A stretch of 7,249 nucleotides of DNA, from assembly GCA_021841985.1 (NCBI GenBank), contig JAKCCP010000206.1, positions 1 through 7,249 of the forward strand, read 5' to 3'. The notes under the pieces are model-generated. The model searched no databases. It saw only the letters and a program-made list of their open reading frames with translations, and had not been told where the DNA came from. The DNA is from Pseudomonadota bacterium. Lineage in GTDB: Bacteria; Pseudomonadota; Alphaproteobacteria; Acetobacterales; Acetobacteraceae. Below are positions 1 through 6,721 of this stretch, one piece after another; position 1 is the first letter of the stretch, and every line of letters starts with the position of its first letter. The translations under genes and the position numbers were made by a program.

Positions 1-147
1 GTCTCCAAGCCCACGTCACTCCTGCGAGCAAAGGCGATCCGGACTGCCGAGGCGCTCTGGAAGGCGCCGGGAGACCTATGCGACAGCTTCAGTCCGGGGG
101 AGCGCGCCAACCACCTCCGCCACGATGGCTATTTCCAGTCAACGTGA
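1..147 (+). CDS. IS630-family transposase, C-terminal fragment (5' part outside window)
   Basis: Frame 1 is open from the window edge to TGA at 145-147 and gives 48 residues. The tail has the layout of the IS630/Tc1-mariner transposase C-terminus: a basic LLRAKAIRT stretch (residues 7-15), then EALW (17-20), GDLCDSFSP (24-32) and a terminal RHDGYF (40-45). Family members usually end in a similar F-(T/S)-P-x-E-C-A-N-Y-F-R-H-A-G-Y block. The DDE catalytic residues lie upstream of the window, so activity cannot be judged. This copy has SPGERANHLRHDGY where E-C-A-N-Y-F-R-H-A-G-Y is typical, which may be divergence or decay. It is convergent with the neighbouring operon and belongs to a mobile element, not to that operon. 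The family call is from remembered family sequence, without alignment. Confidence 0.72.
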   Translation, partial: VSKPTSLLRAKAIRTAEALWKAPGDLCDSFSPGERANHLRHDGYFQST

Positions 148-157
148 AAACGCGCTA
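1..157 (+). mobile_element. Right end of an IS630-family element (boundary tentative)
   Basis: The transposase fragment stops at 147 and is followed within 10 bp by GAAAACGCGCTAG (146-158). IS630-family elements insert at TA dinucleotides and carry a short inverted repeat just beyond the transposase stop, so the TA at 156-157 is the likeliest right boundary. The left end and its matching inverted repeat are outside the window, so the exact border is an inference. Confidence 0.4.
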
Positions 158-182
158 GCTGCGCCCCGGCGGCGCCGCGTTT
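148..182. terminator. Nested hairpin between convergent genes, possible bidirectional terminator
   Basis: An outer inverted repeat AAACGCG (148-154) / CGCGTTT (176-182) encloses an inner stem GCGCC (161-165) / GGCGC (171-175) with loop CCGGC. It lies between the + strand transposase stop at 147 and the - strand deacetylase stop at 190, where a shared terminator would be expected. The T-runs are short (3-4 nt on each strand), so intrinsic termination would be weak. Part of the repeat may instead be the IS630 inverted repeat. Confidence 0.35.
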
Positions 183-189
183 CCTCCCA

Positions 190-1086
190 TCATCCCGATA
201 ACCCTGTCTCGGGGAAAGGTAACGCGGCGTAATGCTGGGCGATTGCGCCCGGTGTCGTGATCCAGACCGCTTTGCGGGGTGCGGCGATATGGGTGAGCGC
301 GCGGCGAAGATGGCGGAGGCGGAACGGCTGGCCAACGATATAGGCGTGCAGCGCGATCCCCATCACCAGCGGCTGCGCCGCGCTCTGGGCCAGCATTTCA
401 TCAAACTGGTCGATGATCATGTCAGCAAATTCCGCCGCGCCGGCGCGGCGGACGGCGATCGCCGGGATGTCGTTGATCTCCTGCGGGTAAGGCACCGAGA
501 GGATCGGGCCGGAGCGGGTTCGCATCCAGACCGGCTGATCATCATGGCACCAATCGAGGAGATAGTCATAGCCGGCCTCCTTAAGAAGGTCGGGCGTCAC
601 GTGGCTTTGCGCGAGCCAGGGGCCGAGCCACCCGCGCGGGCGCAGTCCGGACCAGGCGGCGATGCGCCCTGTCGCCGCCGCGATCAGCGCGCCTTCGTCC
701 GCTTCGGACAGCACCGATTGGCGTTCGGAATTGGTGCGGCCATGCCCGACGATCTCGTCGCCGCGGGCGAGAAAAGCCGCGGCGAGAGACGGGCAGTGAT
801 CGAGAATGCTGCTGTTGAGCAACAGCGCCGACGGCAGCGCCAGTTTTTCGAAAAGCTCAAGCAAACGCCAGGCGCCGACCCGGTTGCCATACTCCCGCCA
901 CGCGAAATTCGGCACGTCCGGCGCCGGGCCGCCGGGAATCAGCTCGGCGCCGAGGCCCTCCCCAAACGCGAAATGCTCGAGGTTGAGCGCGACGTAGACG
1001 GCAAGCCGCTTGCCCTTCGGCCAGAAAAAATCCGGCCGGTCCTCGATCGCGCGATAATCGTATCGGTCATGTGCGCGCAGCGTCAT
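190..1086 (-). CDS. PuuE-like polysaccharide deacetylase-family amidohydrolase
   Basis: This 298-residue protein has the NodB/CE4 deacetylase fold and looks like the PuuE (allantoinase-like) branch, which acts on small cyclic amides and N-acyl compounds in the cytoplasm. Support: an N-terminal VYVALNLEHF strand (residues 30-39) where CE4 enzymes have TFDD, YGNRVGAWRLLELFEK (66-81) typical of PuuE-type proteins, the motif-2 equivalent GHGRTNSE (114-121), and GIALHAY (243-249) as the C-terminal histidine motif. No signal peptide is visible. Classical metal ligands are not all present: the second motif-2 histidine is Asn119, and Glu37 replaces the Asp pair. The start at 1086 is chosen because it is 2 bp after the oxygenase stop (TGA-CC-ATG) and gives a family-like N-terminus. 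The frame stays open to an ATG at 1191, but that would overlap the oxygenase by 103 bp. There is no clear Shine-Dalgarno, so translation is probably coupled. It is the last gene of the operon; its substrate is unknown. Confidence 0.85.
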   Translation of the reverse strand: MTLRAHDRYDYRAIEDRPDFFWPKGKRLAVYVALNLEHFAFGEGLGAELIPGGPAPDVPNFAWREYGNRVGAWRLLELFEKLALPSALLLNSSILDHCPSLAAAFLARGDEIVGHGRTNSERQSVLSEADEGALIAAATGRIAAWSGLRPRGWLGPWLAQSHVTPDLLKEAGYDYLLDWCHDDQPVWMRTRSGPILSVPYPQEINDIPAIAVRRAGAAEFADMIIDQFDEMLAQSAAQPLVMGIALHAYIVGQPFRLRHLRRALTHIAAPRKAVWITTPGAIAQHYAALPFPETGLSG

Positions 1087-1088
1087 GG

Positions 1089-2081
1089 TCAGGCGGCCTG
1101 AGTGCGGGTGAACTGACCGCGCAGATGCGCGCCCGATGTCGTCGGCGGGTAGCGTGGCGGCGTGCCCGGTCCGGTGCAGGTTGGCAAGCACGTGATATCG
1201 GTATCGTAATTCGGATTGTGGAAAAATACGATCGACAGGCGCTCGCTGTCATGCGCCTCCGCGCGTGGCGGGTTGACGACGCGGTGCAGGGTCGCGCGCC
1301 AGCGGTCATTGGTCCAGCGCGCCATCAGCTCACCGATATTGATGATGAAGGTGCCAGGAATGATCGGCACGCCCACCCAGTCGCCGGCGCGGTTGAAGAC
1401 CTGCAATCCGCCGGGCGCGTCTTCGGTGCGGAGAATGGTGAGGCTGCCGTAATCACTATGGGCGCCGACGCGCAATTGTCCGGGCGCGGGTGGCTGCGGC
1501 TGCGCCGGATACCGACGCACGCGAAGCCGGCTGATATGACGCTCAATGAGCGGGTCAAAAAACGCTTCGTCGAGTTCGAGGGCGAGAGCGAAGCCGCGCA
1601 TGATCGTCGCGGCGAGCCGTGAAAGATCGCGAAAACATTGCTCATAGAGCGGGCGGAGCGCTGGCGGCCGGGCAGGCCAGAGATTGGGGTGGAAATGCCG
1701 CCCCGCTGCCGGAGCGCGATAATAGGGGGTGTCGGAAACATCGACCGGACCGATCATCAGCGACTCATTGAGATCTCCCGGCGCATCGAGAATGCCTTGA
1801 CTACGGGCGACGCTCTCCGCGCCGAGCCCGATATAGCCGCGCGCGATATCCATCCCGGGCCGCGCGATCCTCTGTTTTTCCGCCGTCTCGATGGTGAAGA
1901 AGGCGCGGGAGACGGCCGCGACCTCATCGAGCATGGTCTCCGCGACGCCGTGGCCGGAAATGACGAGAAAGCCGATGTCGCGGCAGGCGCGGTCGATCTC
2001 GGCCGCGCGCTGTCGGCGCGCGGCGAGATCGCCGGCGTGGAGCGGCGTGATATCAATGACCGGAACCTGCAACAAGGGCAT
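1089..2081 (-). CDS. Isopenicillin N synthase-family Fe(II)/2-oxoglutarate-dependent oxygenase
   Basis: This 330-residue soluble oxygenase has the plant/IPNS-type double-stranded beta-helix. The DIOX_N region covers about 5-120: VPVIDITPL at 6-14 and DIGFLVISGHGV at 35-46. The catalytic 2OG-FeII half covers about 180-300. The iron triad is His208 and Asp210 (in GAHSDYGSLTIL) and His266 (in ATLHRVVNP). The co-substrate-binding RxS is Arg281-Leu-Ser283. All key residues are present and the length is normal, so it should be active. Family members hydroxylate, desaturate or cyclise small molecules using O2, normally with 2-oxoglutarate; substrate specificity is not readable. The start at 2081 is backed by AAGGAG 9 bp upstream. 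It is 18 bp downstream of the transporter fusion and 2 bp upstream of the deacetylase gene, so it probably acts on the imported compound or its hydrolysis partner. Fungal thymine-7-hydroxylase belongs to the same superfamily, a weak hint of nucleobase-like chemistry. Confidence 0.9.
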   Translation of the reverse strand: MPLLQVPVIDITPLHAGDLAARRQRAAEIDRACRDIGFLVISGHGVAETMLDEVAAVSRAFFTIETAEKQRIARPGMDIARGYIGLGAESVARSQGILDAPGDLNESLMIGPVDVSDTPYYRAPAAGRHFHPNLWPARPPALRPLYEQCFRDLSRLAATIMRGFALALELDEAFFDPLIERHISRLRVRRYPAQPQPPAPGQLRVGAHSDYGSLTILRTEDAPGGLQVFNRAGDWVGVPIIPGTFIINIGELMARWTNDRWRATLHRVVNPPRAEAHDSERLSIVFFHNPNYDTDITCLPTCTGPGTPPRYPPTTSGAHLRGQFTRTQAA

Positions 2082-2090
2082 TTGGCATTT

Positions 2091-2096
2091 CTCCTT
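2091..2096 (-). promoter_or_regulatory. Shine-Dalgarno AAGGAG for the oxygenase gene
   Basis: AAGGAG lies in the 18-bp gap after the LivMGF stop, 9 nt before the oxygenase ATG at 2081. It is the strongest ribosome-binding site in the operon. It separates transporter translation from enzyme translation, whereas the other junctions are overlapped or nearly so. A second ATG at 2088 is only 2 nt from it and out of frame. Confidence 0.7.
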
Positions 2097-2099
2097 TAT

Positions 2100-4592
2100 T
2101 CAGGTGACGGATGAGGCAAATCTTCCGGCCGCCGCGCCACCGAGATAGGCGGCGGCGAGATTGCCATCGGCGGCCAGGTCGGCGGCCCTCCCCGCGCGGG
2201 TGATGCGGCCGTTCTCGATGACGATGGCGCGATCGGCGATGCCGAGCGCCAGCGTCGCCATCTGATCGACGACGACCATGGTCAGCCCTTCGGCGGCGAG
2301 GCTGGCGAGATCGGCGAACAGGCGTTCGGCGATTCGTGGCGCAAGGCCGAGCGAGGGTTCGTCGAGCAAGAGCAGACGCGGGCGCGCGAGCAGGCCGCGG
2401 GCGATCGCGAGCATCTGCTGCTCGCCGCCGGACAAGAGCCCGGCGCGCTGGCGGGCGCGCTCGGCAAGGCGCGGGAAGCGGGCGAAAACTGCCTCCAGTT
2501 CGGCACCATCCGGCCAGGCGCGGCGGGCGAAAGCGCCGAGCCGGAGATTGTCACGCACCGAAAGCTCGGGAAACACCTGCCGTCCTTCCGGCACGAGAAT
2601 GAGCCCGCGCGCGGCGAGGGCGGCGGGTGAAAATCCGGTCACCGTCGCGCCCTCGAACGCGACCGCGCCGACCGATGGGGGCAGCAAACCGACGATGGCG
2701 GCGAGCAGCGTCGATTTTCCGGCGCCGTTCGCGCCGAGAATCGCGAGAGTTTCGCCGGTGGCGACCGTGAAGGAGATATCCTCCACCACCGGCGCGCCGC
2801 CATAGCCGGCGGCCAGCCCGGCGACGTCGAGCATGACCGCGCGCCGACGCGGCGGCGGCAGGGATGGCGTTACTGGCGCCGCCCTTTGGGTGCCGAGATA
2901 GGCCGCCCGCACGGACGCGTCGGCTTGCACCGCATCGGGGCGGCCAGTGGCGATCACCCGCCCCTGATCCAGCACCACCACCTGGTCGGAGAGTTCCATG
3001 ACGAGCGCGAGATCATGTTCGACCAGAACCACCGCGACCCCGGCGGCGGCGATGTCGCGCAACAGGCGGGCGAGCGGCACTCGCTCGGCCGCCGTCAGCC
3101 CGGCGGCGGGCTCATCGAGCAGCAGCACGCGCGGGCGGAGTGCGAGCGCGCGGGCAATCTCCACCTGGCGCCGCGCGCGCGGCCCGAGACTGCCGGCGCG
3201 CGCCGCGGCATCGCCGTCATAGCCGACGCAAGCGAGCAGCCGGCGGGCGATCTCGGCGGGGGCGGCGCCAAGCCGGTGCTTGCCCGGCAGCCCCACGCGC
3301 ACATTGTCGAGCGCGCTCAAGCCATCGAACAGCAACGCCGTCTGAAACCCGCGGGCGAGCCCGCGCCGTGCCCGCTTGCGCGCGCCGAGCCGGCCGATCG
3401 CGTGGCCGGCGAGCAGGATCCGTCCGGCATCGGCGTGGTAGAACCCGGACAGCAGATTGAGTACGGTCGATTTGCCGGCCCCGTTCGGGCCGATCAGCGC
3501 GGTGATCGCCCCGGGCGGAAAGCGCGCGGAAAACCCGTCCACCGCCTGCAGCCCGCCGAAAGCGAGCGCGAGGTTCTCGGCCGCCAATCCGTCGCCTGTC
3601 CCCGCGCCAAGCCCGAGAAAGGCGGCGAGGTCGAGCGGGGGCGCCGCCGGGACGGCCTGCGCCCGGCGCTTTGGCCCAAGACGCGTGATCACGCCGGCGA
3701 TGCCGGCGGGCGCGATCAAGAGAACGATCAGCAGCAGCCCGGCGACGAACAGCAGACGGTATTCCGCGAGCCCGGCCAGTATCTCCGGCAGCAGGACGAC
3801 GACGGCGGCGCCGAAAAGCGGCCCCAGCACGTCCCCGGTGCCGCCCAACATCACCGCGAGAACGTCGAGAATGGAAGCCGAGAGCGGAAACGTCTCGGGA
3901 TTGATGAAGCCGGTGAGTGGCGCGAAAAAACCGCCGGCAAGCCCGGCAAGCCCGGCGGCGATGGCGAAGGCGAGGCATTTCAGCGCGACCGGATCGAGCC
4001 CGATCGCCGCGGCGGCGGTTTCGCTGTCGCGCACCGCGGCAAGGGCGAGGCCGAGCCGGCTGTGGGCAAGCGCGGCATAGGCGAGGACAGCGGCCGCCGC
4101 GACCAGCACGATCAGCGCCGCCAGCGCCTGCGCCTCCCCCCAGGGCAGCGGCACACCGCCGCCGACAGCGACGCCATTGGCGCCACCGGTCAGGGCTTTG
4201 CCGACGATGATGCCGTGTTCGACCACGAACGCGAAAGCGATGGTGATCATGGCGAGATAGGGTCCCCTGAGCCGCACCGCGGGCAAGGCGAGGAGAAAGC
4301 CGCATATCGCCGCGATCGCAACGCCGAGCATGAGCGCCGGCCAGAACCGCGACGGCGCCGTCGCGGTGACGAGGGCGACGGTGTAGGCACCGATCGCCTG
4401 AAACGCCACCTGGCCGATCGAGATCTGCCCCGAAAGCCCGACCAGGACATTGAGGCCGACGCCGATGATGGCGACGATGCCGACCTCGCCGAGCACCAGC
4501 GCCTGATAATCGTCGAGCCACGCCGCCGACAGCGCGAGCATGGCCGCCAGCCCGACACCCCCCGCGATGGCCCATCCTCGCACACCAAGCAT
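2100..4592 (-). CDS. livM-livG-livF: Fused branched-chain amino acid-type ABC transporter: LivM permease-LivG ATPase-LivF ATPase
   Basis: One 830-residue open frame contains three subunits that are normally separate. Residues 1 to about 305 are a LivM permease: hydrophobic helices, GLSGQISIGQVAF at 52-64 (LivM signature, with Gln where His is common), and the EAA-type loop AVRDSETAAAAIGLD at 186-200. Residues about 335-570 are LivG: Walker A GPNGAGKST 368-376, Walker B LLLDEP with D493/E494, H-loop His526. Residues about 587-830 are LivF: Walker A GANGAGKST 620-628, signature LSGGEQ 720-725, Walker B with D744/E745, and DQM at the H-loop, where LivF proteins usually have EQN. The LivG signature is degenerate (LGPRAR at 469-474 instead of LSYGQQ-like). 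Linkers are Pro/Ala/Arg-rich. The start at 4592 is 1 bp after the livH stop; an ATG at 4631 would overlap livH by 38 bp. With LivH and LivK this gives a complete importer in the inner membrane. Confidence 0.93.
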   Translation of the reverse strand: MLGVRGWAIAGGVGLAAMLALSAAWLDDYQALVLGEVGIVAIIGVGLNVLVGLSGQISIGQVAFQAIGAYTVALVTATAPSRFWPALMLGVAIAAICGFLLALPAVRLRGPYLAMITIAFAFVVEHGIIVGKALTGGANGVAVGGGVPLPWGEAQALAALIVLVAAAAVLAYAALAHSRLGLALAAVRDSETAAAAIGLDPVALKCLAFAIAAGLAGLAGGFFAPLTGFINPETFPLSASILDVLAVMLGGTGDVLGPLFGAAVVVLLPEILAGLAEYRLLFVAGLLLIVLLIAPAGIAGVITRLGPKRRAQAVPAAPPLDLAAFLGLGAGTGDGLAAENLALAFGGLQAVDGFSARFPPGAITALIGPNGAGKSTVLNLLSGFYHADAGRILLAGHAIGRLGARKRARRGLARGFQTALLFDGLSALDNVRVGLPGKHRLGAAPAEIARRLLACVGYDGDAAARAGSLGPRARRQVEIARALALRPRVLLLDEPAAGLTAAERVPLARLLRDIAAAGVAVVLVEHDLALVMELSDQVVVLDQGRVIATGRPDAVQADASVRAAYLGTQRAAPVTPSLPPPRRRAVMLDVAGLAAGYGGAPVVEDISFTVATGETLAILGANGAGKSTLLAAIVGLLPPSVGAVAFEGATVTGFSPAALAARGLILVPEGRQVFPELSVRDNLRLGAFARRAWPDGAELEAVFARFPRLAERARQRAGLLSGGEQQMLAIARGLLARPRLLLLDEPSLGLAPRIAERLFADLASLAAEGLTMVVVDQMATLALGIADRAIVIENGRITRAGRAADLAADGNLAAAYLGGAAAGRFASSVT

Positions 4593-4593
4593 G

Positions 4594-5472
4594 TCAGACT
4601 TTTCGCGCCTCCGCCCGGCCGAAAAGACCATGCGGGCGGAGATAGAGCGCCAGAATGACGAGGCCGAAACTCGCCATCACCGTCGCCCCGGAGCCGGCGA
4701 ACGCGGTGACGGACGCCTCGGCGAGGCCGAGCAACAGCCCGGCGAGCACGGCGCCCCAAGGATTGTCCAGCCCGCCGAGAATGGCGGCGGCAAATCCCTT
4801 GATACCAAAAACGAAGCCCATATCGGCCGCGACATTGGTGAGCGGCGCGATCAGAACACCGGCGAGCCCGGCCAAGGCGGAGGACAGAGCGTATGCAAAA
4901 ACCGTCACCTTCGCTGCATCGATGCCCATTAATTGGGCGGCGCGCGGATTCTGCACCACGGCGAGCAGGGCTTTGCCATAGGGCGTCGCCCGGGTGGCCA
5001 ACAAAAACAGCCCGGCGAGACCGAGCCCGGCGAGCAGGATCACGATATGGAGCGGCAACACGCCGACCCCGAACAGCATGACCGGATGCCGCGCCAGCGC
5101 CGATGGCATGCCGCGCGGCTCCTTGCCGAACAGAAACATCGCCGCGTTCTCGACCAGCATCCCGGCGGCAACCGTCGCCATCAACCACGATTCCGAGCCA
5201 CGGGCACGGAACGGTCGCACCGCGACGCGCTCCAGCACCACCCCGAACCCGGCGCAACCGATCAGCGCCGCGGCGATCGCGAACGGCATCGGCCAGCCTC
5301 CGCTAACCGCCAGCGAGAACGCGATCACAGCGCCCAGCATCATCACGCTACCCTGGGCAAAATTCACGCTGCGGGACACAACCCAGGTGACATGGTAGCC
5401 GAGCGCGAGCAGTCCATACATCGCCCCGACGGCAAGCCCGCTGACGAGCGAGGCGGCCAGCATCGGCGTCAT
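4594..5472 (-). CDS. livH: LivH-type ABC transporter permease
   Basis: This 292-residue integral inner-membrane protein, of normal family length, has about eight hydrophobic segments. Family marks are the N-terminal GAMYGLLALGYHVTW (16-30), SRSVNFAQGSVMMLGAV (33-49), which is the LivH signature, and the EAA-type cytoplasmic loop RATPYGKALLAVVQNPRAAQLMGID (161-185), which docks on the ATPase. ILGGLDNPWGAVLAGLLLGLAE (231-252) is the conserved penultimate segment. It should pair with the LivM domain of the downstream fusion to form the translocation pore. Its ATG overlaps the upstream substrate-binding-protein stop as ATGA (5469-5472), and its TGA is 1 bp from the next ATG, so the three transporter genes are translationally coupled. 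An ATG at codon 4 (5463) is an alternative start. Substrate specificity of this family (branched-chain amino acids, amides, urea, aromatic acids) cannot be read from the permease. Confidence 0.93.
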   Translation of the reverse strand: MTPMLAASLVSGLAVGAMYGLLALGYHVTWVVSRSVNFAQGSVMMLGAVIAFSLAVSGGWPMPFAIAAALIGCAGFGVVLERVAVRPFRARGSESWLMATVAAGMLVENAAMFLFGKEPRGMPSALARHPVMLFGVGVLPLHIVILLAGLGLAGLFLLATRATPYGKALLAVVQNPRAAQLMGIDAAKVTVFAYALSSALAGLAGVLIAPLTNVAADMGFVFGIKGFAAAILGGLDNPWGAVLAGLLLGLAEASVTAFAGSGATVMASFGLVILALYLRPHGLFGRAEARKV

Positions 5473-6659
5473 TCCACCGGCACGATCTTATCCGCCGCGA
5501 AATGCACCATGATGTAGTCATCGGCGCCGAGGGCATCGTGATTGGCGGCGGTGAAGGCGGGCGCGTAGCGCTTGATCAGCCCGTCATAGGAGGGCAGCGC
5601 TTCGAGCGCCGCCTGGATGGCCGGCCCTTCGGTCGACCCCGCCTTGGCGATGGCGAGCGCGAGAAGATGCATCGCGTCATAGGCGTTGGCGGTGCCGACC
5701 GGGGCGATGATATCCTGTGGCCCCTTGATGGCGGGATATGTCTTCTCAAGCTCGGCGAGCACGGCCTCGCCCTTCGGGCTCGATTTGAAAAAACTGTAGG
5801 TCTGGACGAAAGCGACCTTCTCCGCCGAGGGGCCGGCGAGTTCGGGAAACCGCCCGCCGGAAATTCCCCAATGCGAAATCACCGGAACGTTCCAGCCCAT
5901 GCGGTCGAGCGAATGGATCACATCGGCCGCGGGCGCCGCGTTGCCGACCAGGATGATGGCATCCGCGCCCGCCTCTTTGAGGCGTGTGAGTTGCGCGATC
6001 ATATCGGTGTCGCCAGATTCGAAACTCTCGGCACCGGCGAGTGACACGCCGGCGGATTTGGCGGCGGCTTCGAGCCCAGCATGGTTCGACTCCCCCCAGG
6101 GGTTATCGATCAGCATGAGCCCGGGATGCTGTGCCTTGGCGATGGTGACCGCGTAGCGGAGCAGCCGCTGATCGACCAGGGTATCGACGGCGGAGACGCG
6201 AAAGACGTAATTGGGGTTGGCGCCGTTATGCGTGATCCCGGTGCCCGCCGCCCAGACGCCGAGGAACGGCGTTTTTTCCTTGTTCGCGATCGGCACGAGC
6301 GCGATCGAGACCGGGGTGTCGATGCCGCCGAAAAAAGCCGCAACGTGCTCACGCGAAATCAGTTCCCGGGCCGCGGCGATTCCCTTGCCGGGGTTCGACT
6401 CATCGTCGCGCCGAACCAGCATCAAAGGACGGCCGAGTACGCCACCCGCCTGGTTGATCTCAGCGATGGCGACCGAGAGCCCGCGCGTGATCGCCTCGCC
6501 CGAAGCCGCCGATTGACCCGAGAGCGCGGCGACAAGGCCGACCGGAACGGGCGCCGGTTCGGCCGCGCCGGCGAAATGCGGGGCAAACGCGAGGGCCGCC
6601 GGCGCGAGCGCGCGCGAGGCGCCGAACATAAAGCGCCGAACTATTGCGGAGAGGGTCAT
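5469..6659 (-). CDS. Periplasmic ABC transporter substrate-binding protein, LivK/Peripla_BP_6 family
   Basis: This 396-residue exported binding protein (from the start at 6659) captures the cargo for the importer encoded downstream. The N-terminus is a long signal sequence: a basic IVRRF stretch, an Ala-rich hydrophobic core, then FAGAA before EPAPVPVG, with cleavage probably around residues 32-34. The RR followed by hydrophobic residues could be read as a Tat signal, but a Sec signal is equally possible. The mature part begins VPVGLVAALSGQSAASGEAITRG, the usual first lobe, followed by INQAGGVLGRPL and AFFGGIDTPVSIALVPI, the ligand-pocket loop. The frame extends to an ATG at 6677 (402 residues). 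The inner ATG is preferred because GAGGA lies 11 nt before it, while the outer ATG has no Shine-Dalgarno; the spacing is long, so the start is uncertain. It overlaps livH by 4 bp (ATGA). Ligand unknown. Confidence 0.92.
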   Translation of the reverse strand: MTLSAIVRRFMFGASRALAPAALAFAPHFAGAAEPAPVPVGLVAALSGQSAASGEAITRGLSVAIAEINQAGGVLGRPLMLVRRDDESNPGKGIAAARELISREHVAAFFGGIDTPVSIALVPIANKEKTPFLGVWAAGTGITHNGANPNYVFRVSAVDTLVDQRLLRYAVTIAKAQHPGLMLIDNPWGESNHAGLEAAAKSAGVSLAGAESFESGDTDMIAQLTRLKEAGADAIILVGNAAPAADVIHSLDRMGWNVPVISHWGISGGRFPELAGPSAEKVAFVQTYSFFKSSPKGEAVLAELEKTYPAIKGPQDIIAPVGTANAYDAMHLLALAIAKAGSTEGPAIQAALEALPSYDGLIKRYAPAFTAANHDALGADDYIMVHFAADKIVPVE

Positions 6660-6670
6660 GCGATTGTTTG

Positions 6671-6675
6671 TCCTC
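6671..6675 (-). promoter_or_regulatory. Shine-Dalgarno-like GAGGA deciding the livK-like start
   Basis: GAGGA on the - strand is 11 nt before the ATG at 6659 and overlaps the alternative ATG at 6677, which itself has only CTGTAACAA upstream. This favours the shorter protein, although the spacing is longer than ideal. Confidence 0.4.
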
Positions 6676-6721
6676 ATTTGTTACAGGCCATTTGCTGTAG
6701 AATTGCGTTTCCGGCGAAGGA

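Noticed and set aside
232..1101. 289-codon + strand frame over the deacetylase gene
   Set aside because: It is Arg-rich with no family resemblance and lies entirely opposite a gene with clear motifs. It is a GC-bias shadow.
2053..2088. 11-codon leader ORF (MPNALVAGSGH) starting before the oxygenase ATG
   Set aside because: Its ATG is only 2 nt from the AAGGAG, which is too close, while the oxygenase ATG has a normal 9-nt spacing. The peptide is not attenuator-like.
3217..4575. 452-codon - strand frame within the LivMGF region
   Set aside because: The frame is shifted relative to the real gene and its product is Arg/Ala/Gly-rich without motifs. The other frame encodes intact LivM and LivG signatures.
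2886..4658. 590-codon open frame on the + strand antisense to the LivMGF fusion
   Set aside because: The translation is a low-complexity Arg/Gly/Asp/Glu/Pro-rich product with no recognisable domain. It mirrors the high-GC codon bias of the convincing LivMGF gene on the other strand.
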